Shown here in pieces: positions 26,017 through 40,200 of a stretch of DNA of 64,000 bases. Position 1 is the stretch's first letter. Every line of letters starts with the position of its first letter. A model generated the notes under the pieces. That model worked only from the letters and a program-made list of their open reading frames with translations. It made no database searches and had not been told where the DNA came from. Origin of the DNA: Flaccisagitta enflata (Eukaryota > Chaetognatha > Sagittoidea > Aphragmophora); NCBI GenBank assembly GCA_965153355.1, contig OZ231128.1, positions 19,406,001-19,470,000 on the forward strand, read 5' to 3'. The position numbers and the translations under genes were made by a program.

Positions 26017-26477
26017 AAAAACAAGTCATCCAAGGATCGCACATGGTCAGCGGTTCCCAATGCCCTGCTTGGAGTGATAGCCAAAGAAGTGGAGTGAGAG
26101 CAGGGCAACAGCTTCAGAGGACCAATGTCCTGTAGGACACAGGGGTGAATTTCCATACGTCCTGAGAGGGCATATTTGAGGCCTTTGGAGCAATTTTCCA
26201 TAATATTCAATGAGAGTCTTGCATTTTTTCAATTTCTTATCAATTTACCATGTTATTCAATGGGAATTTCATATTTTTTTTCCATTTTTCATCAATTTCC
26301 AATGTTATTCAATGGTTAGTTTGCATTTTATCAATTTCCCATTTTATTCAATAGGGATTGAGGCTTGAGAGGCTTCGGGAAGGGGGGGAATAGACGGACA
26401 GATGGACGGATGGGCGTATGGAAATTCACCCCTGTGTCCTTCAGGACATCGGCCCTTTGGGGCCGCTGCCCAAAAAG
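26017..26477 (-). mobile_element. Family B element, copy 3 (reverse)
   Basis: The tail 'acaagtcatccaaggatcgcacatggtcagcgg' opens the copy. Inverted ends 'ccaatgtcctgtaggacacaggggtgaatttccatacg' (about 26122) and 'cgtatggaaattcacccctgtgtccttcaggacatcgg...gccgctgccc' (ending 26472) enclose a short 'caatttcc.atgttattcaatggg' internal repeat in place of the CTCAGGCC minisatellite. Confidence 0.7.
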
Positions 26478-26629
26478 GAGAAAATTGGTTCACCTTTGAG
26501 CTAATCATTCGGCCAATTAACCGTTATGCAAGTCGTTAGGAAGCAGAGTTTCCAGCGGCAGCCAACCAACTGAAAAAACGGGCCTCCAAAAGTTCGGTCC
26601 CAAAATGCTATCTAACCGATGTACCACTT

Positions 26630-26990
26630 GGATAAAAAAAAAGACTCACCTATCTATCAATTTATAAAACAGATATAAGAAATAATTTTAAGCTATTTTC
26701 AGGAGTGATATTTAAAAATATTTTTAAGAAATCTTTTATTCTAGATCAACCCCAGGTCTGTATCTCAAATGGTTTAGGAACTAGAGCTAGAGCTAGAGCT
26801 AGAACTAGAGCTAGAGCACTATTCTACTAAAATTCACTTTTTCCATAGGGAAATAGGCAATGTTTTTACTCAAACTGATGCCATTTCTAAACAAACAAAA
26901 AAAGCCAAATGAAAGTACTTTCAAAGGGCTTCAAATTGATCTAAGATTTTCTGTAATTTTTAAAAAGATTTATTGGCTAAATTAACCATT
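26630..26990 (+). mobile_element. Family E MITE copy
   Basis: Shares 'aagactcacctatctatcaat..ttctagatcaaccccaggtctgtatctcaaatggtttagga..ggcaatgttttactcaaac' with 22905-23190. It contains a short (AGAGCT)n expansion at 26771-26817. Confidence 0.6.
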
Positions 26991-27410
26991 CAAAAGTGCG
27001 TTTTTTTCCGCGTGGTAATGCCGTCGACAGTTTCAAATAGCTGACAATTATAGGATTTTCTTGCTGTTGATGTGTATCTGTTTAGCCACTCTTTGGTAAG
27101 GGTTGAGGTGGATATTTGAAAATTCTAAGGATAGCTGTAAAGAGTGCGCATTAAACACCAGTAAAAGCTCCTGAGGATTTTGTCCTTTTTCTAATTTTTT
27201 GGTTGTAATTTTATATTGTCCAACTCATACGCATATACGTCATTACATGTCCTTCAATCTCTATCATTTGACTTCAAAGTAATGGTACGCCAGCGCCAGC
27301 GCAGTAGTACGCCAGTATGCGATCGTCAAGACATGTGAGCGTTGATATGTCTGTCCTTTGGTATTTCGTTTGGAAATAATTTCAGCTAAAGACTCTTTCT
27401 CTCTGTCTCT
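26991..27410. other. Non-genic, nothing recognised
   Basis: No gene or structured repeat seen, apart from 'gtacgccagcgccagcgcagtagtacgccag' near 27285. Confidence 0.3.
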
Positions 27411-27411
27411 G

Positions 27412-27556
<145 letters not shown>

Positions 27557-27763
27557 CCAAAGTGGTTAACTCTTGCGGCCGTCAGATTCCACTCCCGTAC
27601 TCTCACGTTTGCCCTCCGACATCAGAACCATTTTTTCCATTTGATTTCAGAATTGCAAGAAAAAAATTTCATTTCCAATGACAAATTGACAATAGAACAG
27701 TTTTCTCTCTTTTTTTGCTCCCACTTTGCTAGTTCAACGCTTTCTTAACATTGTATTGGATTT

Positions 27764-28258
27764 TTAGTCGCGTGAAAGCAACTCTAGAACTGGTCATGTC
27801 TGTCGGTTGGTCCCTCGGTTGCTTGGTTGCTTGGTCGCTCCGTCACTCGGTCGCTCCTTCACTGTGTTGTTTGGTTTCTCGGTCGTTCGCGCTTGGTCGC
27901 TTGGTCGCTTGGTCGCTTGGTCACCCGGTCGCTCGGTAGCCCGGTCGCTCAGTTGCTCGGTCACTTGGTTACTTGGTCGCTCCATCACTCGGTCGCTCCG
28001 TCACTCGATCGTTTGGTCGCTCGGTCGCTCGATCACTTGCGCTCGGTCGCTTGGTCACTCGGTTGCTCCGTCGCTTGGTTGCTCGGTCGCTCCATCGCTC
28101 GGTTTGTCCACCCGTCCTCCATTAAGAACTTTACTTTATCGGCTTCACCTGGGGACTTTGCTTCACAACTCCTGCGAAAACGCGTTCCACACTAATTCTA
28201 TCACTGCCCCTGCCAACGCCCAATTTTGTAATTTTGTATCCGGCCTTGTTCTGTTTTA
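27764..28258 (+). mobile_element. Family A element with expanded GGTCGCTC satellite
   Basis: 'tttttagtcgcgtgaaagcaactctagaactggtcatgtc' opens the element. 27810-28110 is a (GGTCGCTT/GGTCGCTC)n octamer-based array. The end 'gtatccggccttgttct' (about 28236-28252) matches the other family A end. It shows how the internal tetranucleotide of this family can evolve into a different satellite. Confidence 0.65.
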
Positions 28259-28363
28259 ACAAATTTCGTCGGTCTTTTTTCATGTTGTGTTTGTTTATAA
28301 ATTTCGTACCCTTTTTAAGCTGAATTGGTTCGACAATTATATAAATGATATAGTATATACAGT

Positions 28364-28853
28364 AGATGTCGTCTAGACTTGGAAATACGGGGGAGCTCAT
28401 AACCCGAGCATCAGTATAGTGAGGGGACTGATATTTTGCTGATATAATGTATAGACCCTAAAGGGTTGACGATGGGGTATGGCACCCCCCTACGGCTTAC
28501 CCTAGGAAAAAAAGTATAAAATTTTAGGATCAATCACTTTTTTCGCAGAATTCCAGCTTCATTCATTTGCTTTAAGTGCAAAACCTGTCTGGGATTCAAA
28601 TCTGGAACCTTTGACTAAATAAATTGATCAAGATAAACCTGATGTCAAGTGAGTTAACCACTAGACCAATTCCAGAAACTGATTCCACCAAGGGAATTTG
28701 ATATAGTAATTTCAAAACAATTTTCTATTAGCAGAGCTGCCATATCTTCAACCGTATAGGACATAAGCATTATACACACACTGTTTCATTTCATTTGCAC
28801 AAATGGTAATAAGGATATGAGGGCCCCCGTATTTCCAAGTCTAGACGACATCT
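28364..28853. mobile_element. 490-bp element with 30-bp perfect terminal inverted repeats
   Basis: The first 30 bases (beginning AGATGTCGTCTAGACTTGG) are exactly repeated in inverse at the right end (28824-28853). The interior has no coding frame but holds a tRNA-like A/B-box pair on the minus strand. No clear target-site duplication was found, so the superfamily is undetermined. Confidence 0.75.
28585..28675 (-). ncRNA. tRNA-like / tRNA-derived SINE remnant
   Basis: On the minus strand GGAATTGGTCTAGTGGTTAA (28654-28673) resembles a tRNA 5' end with box A. AGGTTCCAGATTTGAATCCC (28591-28610) resembles box B and the T-arm, about 45 bp downstream. The region between does not give me a convincing anticodon arm and the acceptor stem does not close, so it is a pseudo-tRNA or SINE head rather than a functional tRNA gene. 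Confidence 0.4.
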
Positions 28854-28880
28854 CATGTAGGGAGGAGAGAGGAAGAAGAT

Positions 28881-29545
28881 GAAACAGGTCGCCCAAGGGC
28901 GATATGTGGTCAGCGATACCCGTTGCCCTGCTGTGCATGATTGTGAATTTGAATGAGGGGACAAAGTCATGCAGAACACAGGGGGACTTTTATTTGTCCG
29001 TTTGTTTGCTCGTTCATTCGTCCATCCGTCCTTCTGTCCGTTTGGGCTGAATTGAGGTCTAACTCTAAGAGGGCTGATGTAAGGCCAGAAAGCCAATTGG
29101 AGGCTTGAATGGGCTGACTTGAGGCTTCAAAGAGCTGGCATCAAGGCTTGAAAGAACTGGCATCAAGACTTAGAAGGCCATAGAGAACTGACATGAGGAT
29201 CAGATAGCTGATTTGAAGCATGAGAGATCTAATTTGAGGAAGGATTTGAGGCTAGATTTGAGGCCTGAGAGGCCAGATTTGAGGCCTGAGAGGCCAGATT
29301 TGAGGCCTGGGAGGCTAGAGTTGAGGCCTGCGAGGTCTAATTTGAAGCCAGAGAGGCCGGATTTGAGGCCTGAGAGGCTGGATTTGAGACCTGAGAGGCT
29401 GCATTTGAGGCCTGAGGGGTCTGATAGAGGTGCGGACAAACTGACGGACAAAAAAACAAAAAAACAAAAAACAAACAAACAGACGAATAAAAGTCCCCCT
29501 GTGTTCTACAGGACTTCATCCCCTTTGGGGCCGCTGACCAAAAAA
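28881..29545 (-). mobile_element. Family B element, copy 4 (reverse)
   Basis: The tail 'aacaggtcgcccaagggcgatatgtggtcagcgatacccgttgccc' begins the copy. The ends 'gcagaacacagggggacttttatttgtccg' (28973) and its inverse closing with 'ggggccgctgacc' at 29539 enclose a 19-20-bp minisatellite (29040-29420) of 'gaggcctgagaggccagattt' type. Confidence 0.75.
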
Positions 29546-29605
29546 GAAGCAACAAAAAGAAAAAGAAAGGGAAAAAGAAGAATGAAAAGCAGGAGAAAAA
29601 CGAAA

Positions 29606-29702
29606 AAGAAGAAGAAGAAGAAGAAGAAGAAGAAGAAGAAGAAGAAGAAGAAGAAGAAGAAGAAGAAGAAGAAGAAGAAGAAGAAGAAGAAGAAGAAGAA
29701 AA
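29606..29702. repeat. (GAA)n trinucleotide repeat
   Basis: About 32 GAA/AAG units, followed by a short 'aacaag' run. Confidence 0.97.
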
Positions 29703-29961
29703 AATAAAACTAAAACAAGAACAAGAACAAGAACAAATTTAAAGTTAGATAGGAATTTATAAGCAGCTGAGCCCAGATGAGAGGGGAAAAAAGAACATTC
29801 GATTTGTTGAAATAGACAAAGCATGTACAGGTTGGCACATTGAAAGAAAAAAAGGTCAAAGGTGAGCGAGAAGGTGAGATGGGAAGCATCTTTTTCTGAG
29901 AGAAAACCTCCTGTTGCCACAAAGGATGAGTCTGAAGTACTTTAAAGAGTGAGGCGCATCG

Positions 29962-30215
29962 TTAGTCGCGTGCTTGCGACTCTCTGTTCCACCATGTTTT
30001 GCTAACGGTCCGTCAGTCGGGGTCTGGGCGTCTGGCTTTTTAAGTCGAGGCTAGACCAGGGTAGGTAAGACCAGACGAGGGCAGGTGAGCTTATGCAAGG
30101 CCCAATGGGGCCTGACGAGTCGAGGCCTAATGAGCTGAGTCCAGATCAGACGAGGCCAAATGGGCCCAGTCGAGGCCAGGCGAGACCAGGCGAGGCTAAC
30201 CGAGACCCGGTAAGA
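29962..30215 (+). mobile_element. Family A start with GAGGCCAGGCGA-type minisatellite
   Basis: 'gttagtcgcgtgcttgcgactctctgttcc' gives the palindromic end. After 'ggtccgtcagtcgggg' there is a degenerate 10-14-bp array ('cgaggccaggcgagaccagg') to about 30210. Confidence 0.55.
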
Positions 30216-30339
30216 AAGGTGAAGAAGAAAGGTGAGATTGAGGGCATTCGTCCGTTGGCGATACGACGAACCAAACTGATGGCAGGACGTAACTTCCATC
30301 CCATTGAACCCTCGCTATGAAGGCAGAAACTTCCATCAT

Positions 30340-31057
<718 letters not shown>

Positions 31058-31394
31058 ACATACCGGTTTACCATGTCATTCATTTCTGAGTCCATGATTC
31101 GATTAGTTGATCTAAAGTGAAGACCACATTCAAAATTTCATCGACATGTGAGCTTGGGTTCAAATGTTATCTGTTTCTTTGAGAGAAACAATCGTAAAAG
31201 CGGTAGCTCATGCCCCTGACCCTGAGTTCGCTAGGATATGACAAGCGGTGTACGGACGTCAGACGGCGTCAGACCCTACTCATGTATCTGACTAGCATCT
31301 GTATCAGACAAAATTTGTTCTAAAAACTGAATTCTGATACTTAGGTATTACTTATTTCTATCAGTAACAATGACCATTGACAATTCATTGCGCA

Positions 31395-31640
31395 ACTTAA
31401 CTGGTTTATAGTAGCGGACAAACAACTCTATAAAGGGCTTTGCCCTTCCGTCTGTTGATCCATGGGTCACGCTCGAGTTGAAAGTGCAAAAACGAATGTT
31501 CATGATGTTGCAGATAGGTTCATCTTTGCCAGTATGTGCGTATGTTGTTGGGGAGGGTGTCAATGGGGATTGTTCACCCCTGCCCAGTTACCCGCAACAA
31601 TATTGTGACACAGCACCACCTATTCTTCCTCTTCACGGAT
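31395..31640 (+). mobile_element. Family A-related element, uninterrupted
   Basis: 'agtagcggacaaacaactctataaagggctttgcccttccgtctgttgatcc...gtatgtgcgtatgttgttggggagggtg...cccctgcccagttacccg' matches the reconstructed host of the 20304-21508 foldback, including the uninterrupted 'ctctataaag' site. Confidence 0.55.
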
Positions 31641-31809
31641 CCCAGGAACAAACCCCAGGTGAAAAAATAGGCCAAGAGTTGTTGTCATGTCTCCATGGAA
31701 ATGTTTTATACTGTATCAGAGGAATGTTTGTGGGTCACATATGAGGCAAATGAGGGAGCTTCCAAAGCCATTTGGCTCTCATGTCCAAAAGAGAGACAAA
31801 AGGAACAAT

Positions 31810-31857
<48 letters not shown>

Positions 31858-32470
31858 CAGAGAATATATCCAAGGAAGGACATTTACCCTACGAGGAAGC
31901 GACTGACCGGGAAATAAGTGCAATGAGGATCACAGATAAAGAAGCTCTTATTCTGAGCAGTGGCCTCAGAGGGGCCCATGATCTTTCGAACCTCACTGGG
32001 TAATTCTCTGGTGGTTTTTTACAAAGAAAGGGGTAGTTGGATCTATGGTAGAAAGCCCGTCTAAACCTGACTGAGATGTGGGTAGTTCCTTTTCATGGCA
32101 GTTTTTTTAGTCGCAGACACGCGTCTTGCTGTGTCGGTCCATTGTGAAGTATAGGAAACATTGGGGGTGAAAATACTTCCTGCATATTCCCTGGGGAAAG
32201 CCATGATAAGATTGCCCTGTGTGGAATGGTCATTGGCATTGCTCTGCTGTTTCAATAACCTAAAATTGATTTCAAGTGATGTCTGATGAAGAGAAATCAA
32301 TTTAGGCAAACGAGAACAACTTACCATCAGATGCTTTAGCACCTGTCTCTCTCATTCGTTTTGAGCCATGACAAAGTAAATGAGAGAGAAATTGGAGATG
32401 CCATTGATTCGATTTGATAGTGGAACAAACAGATGCGTCAGCGAAGACATCTGAGAGCTGTCTTCAACGC
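31641..32470. other. Non-genic; one (GA)n array
   Basis: (GA)n at 31814-31853, a possible family B end remnant near 31957 ('gagcagtggcctcagaggggcc') and a family A-like hairpin at 32107-32130. No gene recognised. Confidence 0.35.
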
Positions 32471-33125
32471 CATCAGGGCCATTAATGCCATCAAGGCCAT
32501 GCACATGTAGACACTCAATGCTTCCTACAGTCACCGCCATCAACGCCAGTTATCGCTCTTTGTCACCTCCGTCAACGATGCCATCTTTGCCATTAACGCC
32601 ACAGCGAACAATACCTGCGCCATCAACACCACAGTGACACCTACGTCAGTAATACCGTCTTTGCCATTAACTCCAAAATCACCGCCACCCATGCAAATGA
32701 TGCCATCTTCACCCTTAACACCACAATGACCGCCACCCACATCAATGATGCCATCTTAGCCATCAACGCCACAATGATCCCCACCTAGGACAATGATGCC
32801 ATCATCGCCATTAACGCCACAGTGAACGACACCAAGGACAATGATTCTATCCTCGCCATCAATGCCTCAATGACCGCCACCTACGTCAACGATGCCATCT
32901 TCGCCATTAACACCACAATGACCGCCACCCACATCAATGATGCCATCTTAGCCATCAACGCCACAATGATCCCCACCTAGGACAATGATGCCATCATCGC
33001 CATTAACGCCACAGTGAACGACACCTAGGACAATGATTCTATCCTCGCCATCAATGCCTCAATGACCGCCACCTACGTCAACGATGCCATCTTCGCCATT
33101 AACGCTACGGTCGCCACGTCAACGC
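32470..33125. repeat. CCATCAACGCCACAATGA-type minisatellite
   Basis: Degenerate units of roughly 45-60 bp built from 'gccat..cgccattaacgccacaatgaccgccacctacgtcaa'. 32760-32875 is nearly repeated at 32950-33065, a higher-order unit of about 190 bp. It resembles the 16.7-kb minisatellite in composition. No coding evidence. Confidence 0.8.
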
Positions 33126-33324
33126 GGTAACCGGAAGTCTCAACGATGTCCTCCCTGCGGTTCAATGACCATTTCACTGCCATGATGGACAAAGAACCGA
33201 TACTTTCTCTCTTGGGTAGTTTTTTATCCCATTTTTTTTCTGTCTTTTTTTTCTTTTCAAATCCCTTTTCTCAATTCAAATCTGTCCCTTCCTTTTTAAT
33301 CTCTCTGACAACTTCTTTCTCTAT

Positions 33325-34892
<1,568 letters not shown>

Positions 34893-35604
34893 AAGGCGTT
34901 GATTTCAAATTGGTGGTAGAAAGTGAAAACCCGAGATTGGATAAATCAAAGCGAGCAAAAGAACAAAAGTAGCATACGATCATCAGAATGAACATGTAAA
35001 CACTCAAGACTCTAATTGGTTAAGTGTTGCCAGAAGATGCTGGACTTCTCCAATTGTAGGAATTACCCAATCAGGGTCAAACTCGGCTTTAAAGACCTAA
35101 TTTGCATATTGTTGCATCTATGGAATTAAACTAAATTTACTGAGTCGATGCGAATCCGTTATCTAAACTGTTGCATCCACAACGGTTGTCGACGTTTCTT
35201 ACCGTTTTAGTGATATCTACAATCCTTATGTTGTGAACGATCAATTACAGTCTACCTTTTATGAAATAAGTTCACATTTTTCCGGATTCTATGGGATCAC
35301 ATAGTGCATCAATGAATCTGTTTTAGACGTAATCGAATTCCCTCACGACTTTTCACGGTGAATAGTAAGCCGTCCGTATTAGACGGCGGACAGGTGCTTG
35401 CTCGTTGCCCCTAGTGTCTATCGATGCTGCATTAGACATTGTGAGTCGTGTCCGTCGCGTGTGCTACTGGAGATTGGAAAAATCATCTTCTGTCTGACAG
35501 TTTTCGATGCGCTTTTGTCGTTTTGAAGCGAATGTGCACAATCCGCTACAACTCTTAAGACCGTCAGTAACGCTAAGGAGTTGGGGGGGGGGGGGGAAGG
35601 GGAG
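34893..35604. other. Unique sequence, nothing recognised
   Basis: No exon, RNA gene or terminal repeat seen. A G-run lies at 35583-35596. Confidence 0.35.
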
Positions 35605-38274
35605 GTAAACCAGCAGAAATCCCAATTTTCACACTTCAAAATGATATCACTGTAGCACTAATAGGAAATCCATTGAGATGTAAAAATTCCAGCTGCTGAC
35701 TGCCCAAACATTGTTCTTTCACTGAACCTAGTCAAATTTGTTCAATCTTTCCATTAACACCTTCATTTAGATCCCGAAAGTTCACACATACTGACTGACA
35801 ACCCTCACATCCAGGCTAAAATCTTGCCTCACAACGATTGCAGGCCCCAAATCTTTTTAACACTATCAACAGAATGGCCGCAGACAGCAATTCTATGAGT
35901 TTAAAGGAATTCCACGCGGCCACAGTGGAGCAATCTCATTTCATATCTTAAAATCGATAAAAATCAATGTTTTTGCATACTACTGACGTCTTAGAAATGA
36001 CGCTCTAGTCCATGTCCAAATCGGTTTGTGAGCGGGGTCATTTGTTTTTAAACCTAGAGAGGGAGTCACTACAGCCGTTTCAACATGATCTAAGATTTTG
36101 AGAGCAACGAATATAGGAAAAAGAACAATGAGAACTGAGACGTAGGGAAACGCCTTAATTTGAAGATGGCTTTCACTCTTAAACAGTTTTGAGATGTAGA
36201 CTTTTTGTCAAAAAATGAGAAAAAATGTCATTTTTCAGAATTTTATTTTAATCATTATCATAGTCAAGCTATAAATCAAAATAAGATACTTTAAAACAGT
36301 TTTTTAAAAAAAAAATCATGTCACCTTGCCCCTTTAAACAGTTTTGAGATGTAGACTTTTTGTCAAAAAATGAAAAAAAATGTCATTTTTCAGAATTTTA
36401 TTTTAATCATTATCATAGTCAAGCTATAAATCAAAGTAAAATACCTTAAAACAGTTTTTAAAAAAAAAAATTCATGTCACCTTGCCCCTTTAAACAGTTT
36501 TGAGATGTAGACTTTTTGTCAAAAAATGAAAAAAAATGTCATTTTTCAGAATTTTATTTCAATTTCTATCATAATCAAGCTATAAATCAAAGTAAAATAC
36601 CTTAAAACAGTTTTTAAAAAAAAAAATTCATGTCACCTTGCCCCTTATATGGGTGTAAACCAGCAGAAATCCCAGTTTTCACACTTCAAAATGATATCAC
36701 TGTAGCCCTACTAGGAAATCCATTGAGATGTAAAAATTCCAGCTGCTGACTGCTCAAACATTGTTCTTTCACTCAACCTAGTCAAATTTGTTCAATCTTT
36801 CCATTAACACCTCCATTTAGACCCAGAAAGTTTACACATACTGACTGACAACCCTCACACCAAGGCTAAAATCTTGCCTCACAACGATTGCAGGCCCCAA
36901 ATCTTTTTAACACTATCAACAGAATGGCCGCAGACAGCAATTCTATGAGTTTAAAGGAATTCCACGTGGCCACAGTGGAGCAATCTCATTTCATATCTTA
37001 AAATCGATAAAAATCAATGTTTTTGCATACTACTGACGTCTTAGAAATGACGCTCTAGTCCATGTCCAAATCGGTTTGTGAGCGGGGTCATTTGTTTTTA
37101 AACCTAGAGAGGGAGTCACTACAGCCGTTTCAACATGATCTAAGATTTTGAGAGCAACGAATATAGGAAAAAGAACAATGAGAACTGAGACGTAGGGAAA
37201 CGCCTTAATTTGAAGATGGCTTTCACTCTTAAACAGTTTTGAGATGTAGACTTTTTGTCAAAAAATGAGAAAAAATGTCATTTTTCAGAATTTTATTTTA
37301 ATCATTATCATAGTCAAGCTATAAATCAAAATAAGATACTTTAAAACAGTTTTTTAAAAAAAAATCATGTCACCTTGCCCCTTTAAACAGTTTTGAGATG
37401 TAGACTTTTTGTCAAAAAATGAAAAAAAAATGTCATTTTTCAGAATTTTATTTTAATCATTATCATAGTCAAGCTATAAATCAAAATAAGATACTTTAAA
37501 ACAGTTTTTAAAAAAAAAATCATGTCACCTTTCCCTTTAAACAGTTTTGAGATGTAGACTTTTTGTCAAAAAATGAAAAAAAATGTCATTTTTCAGAATT
37601 TTATTTCAATCATTATCATAGTCAAGCTATAAATCAAAATAAGATACTTTAAAACAGTTTTTTAAAAAAAAAATCATGTCACCTTGCCCCTTATATGGGT
37701 GTAAACCAGCAGAAATCCCAGTTTTCACACTTCAAAATGATATCACTGTAGCCCTACTAGGAAATCCATTGAGATGTAAAAATTCCAGCTGCTGACTGCT
37801 CAAACATTGTTCTTTCACTGAACCTAGTCAAATTTGTTCAATCTTTCCATTAACACCTCCATTTAGACCCAGAAAGTTTACACATACTGACTGACAACCC
37901 TCACACCAAGGCTAAAATCTTGCCTCACAACGATTGCAGGCCCCAAATCTTTTTAACACTATCAACAGAATGGCCGCAGACAGCAATTCTATGAGTTTAA
38001 AGGAATTCCACGTGGCCACAGTGGAGCAATCTCATTTCATATCTTAAAATCGATAAAAATCAATGTTTTTGCATACTACTGACGTCTTAGAAATGACGCT
38101 CTAGTCCATGTCCAAATCGGTTTGTGAGCGGGGTCATTTGTTTTTAAACCTAGAGAGGGAGTCACTACAGCCGTTTCAACATGATCTAAGATTTTGAGAG
38201 CAACGAATATAGGAAAAAGAACAATGAGAACTGAGACGTAGGGAAACGCCTTAATTTGAAGATGGCTTTCACTC
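35605..38274. repeat. Higher-order tandem repeat, ~1,048-bp unit with 155-bp sub-repeats
   Basis: The unit starts 'gtaaaccagcagaaatccca' at 35605, 36655 and 37701 (periods 1,050 and 1,046). Each unit has a ~575-bp non-repeated part plus three copies of a 154-156-bp monomer beginning 'aaacagttttgagatgtag' (36181, 36336, 36492; and 37231, 37385, 37539). The third unit stops at 38274, exactly where its monomers would begin. The copies are nearly identical, so the array is recent or homogenised. Confidence 0.95.
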
Positions 38275-38462
38275 ATAGTCAGGGATCTTAGCGGCAGAAA
38301 CTAAAGTGAAGGGTAAAAATTTCCAAACAGCTCTGGAACTTCACTATTCTAACATATTTTTTCGTGCTGAACACGAATCTGACCTCCATTTTGGAATATT
38401 TTTTGGGCCCCCCTTTCAAAAATCCAATTTTTTGCCATTTTTAGGGTAAAAATGCACTTTTT

Positions 38463-38548
38463 GGGCAGCGGCCCCGAAGGGGCCGATGACCTATGCTTTC
38501 ACACAGGAGAAATTTCTCCTCCTTCTCCTTCTCCTTCTCCTTCTCCGT
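38463..38548 (+). mobile_element. Family B end (second subtype) with (CTTCTC)n
   Basis: GGGCAGCGGCCCCGAAGG followed by 'ggccgatgacctatgctttcacaca' matches the inverse of the right end at 19145-19197. A short TTCTCC array follows. No partner end found. Confidence 0.6.
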
Positions 38549-38789
38549 ACACAATTTAACACTATTCAAACCATAACTACGCTGTTTTATTGCTTTATAG
38601 GGAAGAAAATGATGTGTCGCAGGGAAGAAAATCAAAAGGGAGGGGGAATCAAAAGCGACTCAATTTTATACAGCCCTGAAATGTACTTTGTTACATAGTG
38701 AGCTAAAACAGTTGCTTTTATTTGATGTGGATGACATCTTTATGCTTGATTAGCACAACAAATAAACAAGCCCGGGCGGGCAACTCAAT

Positions 38790-38900
38790 GTGTCATATGC
38801 CTGATATCAGTAATGGACTGACGGACGGATGGACCAACAGATGGACAGACCGACGGATGGACAGACAAACCCTCTTATGCGATGACGCATCTAAAAAAGA
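38790..38900 (+). mobile_element. Degraded family A fragment
   Basis: 'actgacggacggatggaccaacagatggac...aaaccctcttatgcgatgacgcatctaaaaaag' has the GGAC array and a degraded hairpin end. Confidence 0.45.
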
Positions 38901-39186
38901 CAAGTACCCTTCATTGACACTTTAAATTGAATTTTCTGTTTCTGTAAAAAGTTAGTATACTTTAGTTCAAAAACAGCGTTTATAAGAGATCAAAACTTTT
39001 CTGCCATGGATTTGAATCTGAACCCCGATCCCACTCTAAAAAAGTCTTATCTACGATTTCTTTACCTCATTATCAAATGCCTTCAAGTCAGGTCATTCAT
39101 CTTACATTAGTTCATACTTATCTTTTTTCATCCACAGTTCGGTCGCTGTCCGTCTGTCCATACTTCCAACTGTCCATCCATCCATC

Positions 39187-39192
39187 TCTCCA

Positions 39193-39230
<38 letters not shown>

Positions 39231-39235
39231 CATCC
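39187..39235. repeat. (CTGT)n and CCAT tetranucleotide runs
   Basis: Eight CTGT units bounded by CATC runs. Confidence 0.9.
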
Positions 39236-39468
39236 ATCTGTAGGTCCATTCCATTTTTGAATTACCGTGGTTTTTGTCTTTTTATTTGTAAGGTATGTAG
39301 GTGTGACACTGTTGTACTGTAGTTTTGTAGTACCGTAGTACTGCCCCTTCCCAACAGTCCGTAACTTTTGCCCTGTTTTAGGCTTGTTTGTTTCAGTTGA
39401 ATATATGTTGGCTTGCAACTGTTTCCCCCAATCCTCACATCTTATGCTGAGTTATTGTTATTAAGCTA

Positions 39469-39557
39469 AGGGGTTTTCGCATTGGGAAAATTATTGAGAT
39501 ATTACATAGGAAATATCTAGATAATATCTAGATAAAACCCCCAATGCGAAAACCCCT
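39469..39557. mobile_element. 89-bp MITE
   Basis: The termini AGGGGTTTTCGCATTGGG and CCCAATGCGAAAACCCCT are perfect inverses. The flanks carry CTA on both sides (39466-39468 and 39558-39560), consistent with a 3-bp target duplication. The interior is an AT-rich 'atatctagataatatctag' core. Confidence 0.75.
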
Positions 39558-39764
39558 CTAAGCAACAGTATTTCTATCAGCAAGCAAGAGATTAAAGTTG
39601 TTGGATGTATATCTATTGGACATAGATTTTAAACAAGCTCAATGGTTTTAAATAAATTCAATTGACGCGAGATTGCAAAAGGTCTTTTATTTAAGCTAGA
39701 TAGTCAATTGACTGACTGACTTACAGATCAACCAACCAGAATGAGGTCTTGCACAGTTGCAAAA

Positions 39765-40200
39765 TTTATGCTATCAGCGTGAACATTTCATTGTTTCATC
39801 TTTTATGTCATCAGCATCCTTTCATATTGTACATTATCAGTGTGAACATTTCATTGTTTCATCATTTATGCTATTAGCGGGAACATTACATTATTTCATC
39901 TTTTACGCTATCAGCGTGAACATTTGATCGTTTCATCTGTTATGCTATCAGCGTAAACATTTCATTGTTTTATCTTTTATCTTTTCTTTTTATGTTATCA
40001 GCGTAAACATTACATTGTTTCAACTTTTATGCTATCAGCATGAATATTTGATCGTTTTATCTGTTATGCTATCAGCGTGAACATTTCATCGTTTCATCTT
40101 TAATGCCATCAGCGTGAACATTTCATCATTTCATCTTTTATGCTATCAGCATGAACATTACATTGTTTCGACTTTTATGTCATCAGCGTGAACGTTGATC
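39765..40200. repeat. ~38-40-bp minisatellite, about 11 copies
   Basis: Units of the form 'atgctatcagcgtgaacatttcattgtttcatctttt' vary by point changes and occasional short insertions. Confidence 0.9.

Noticed and set aside
39000-39085. Second tRNA-like sequence on the minus strand (GGTTCAGATTCAAATCC)
   Set aside because: Only a box-B-like motif; no convincing box A or stems.
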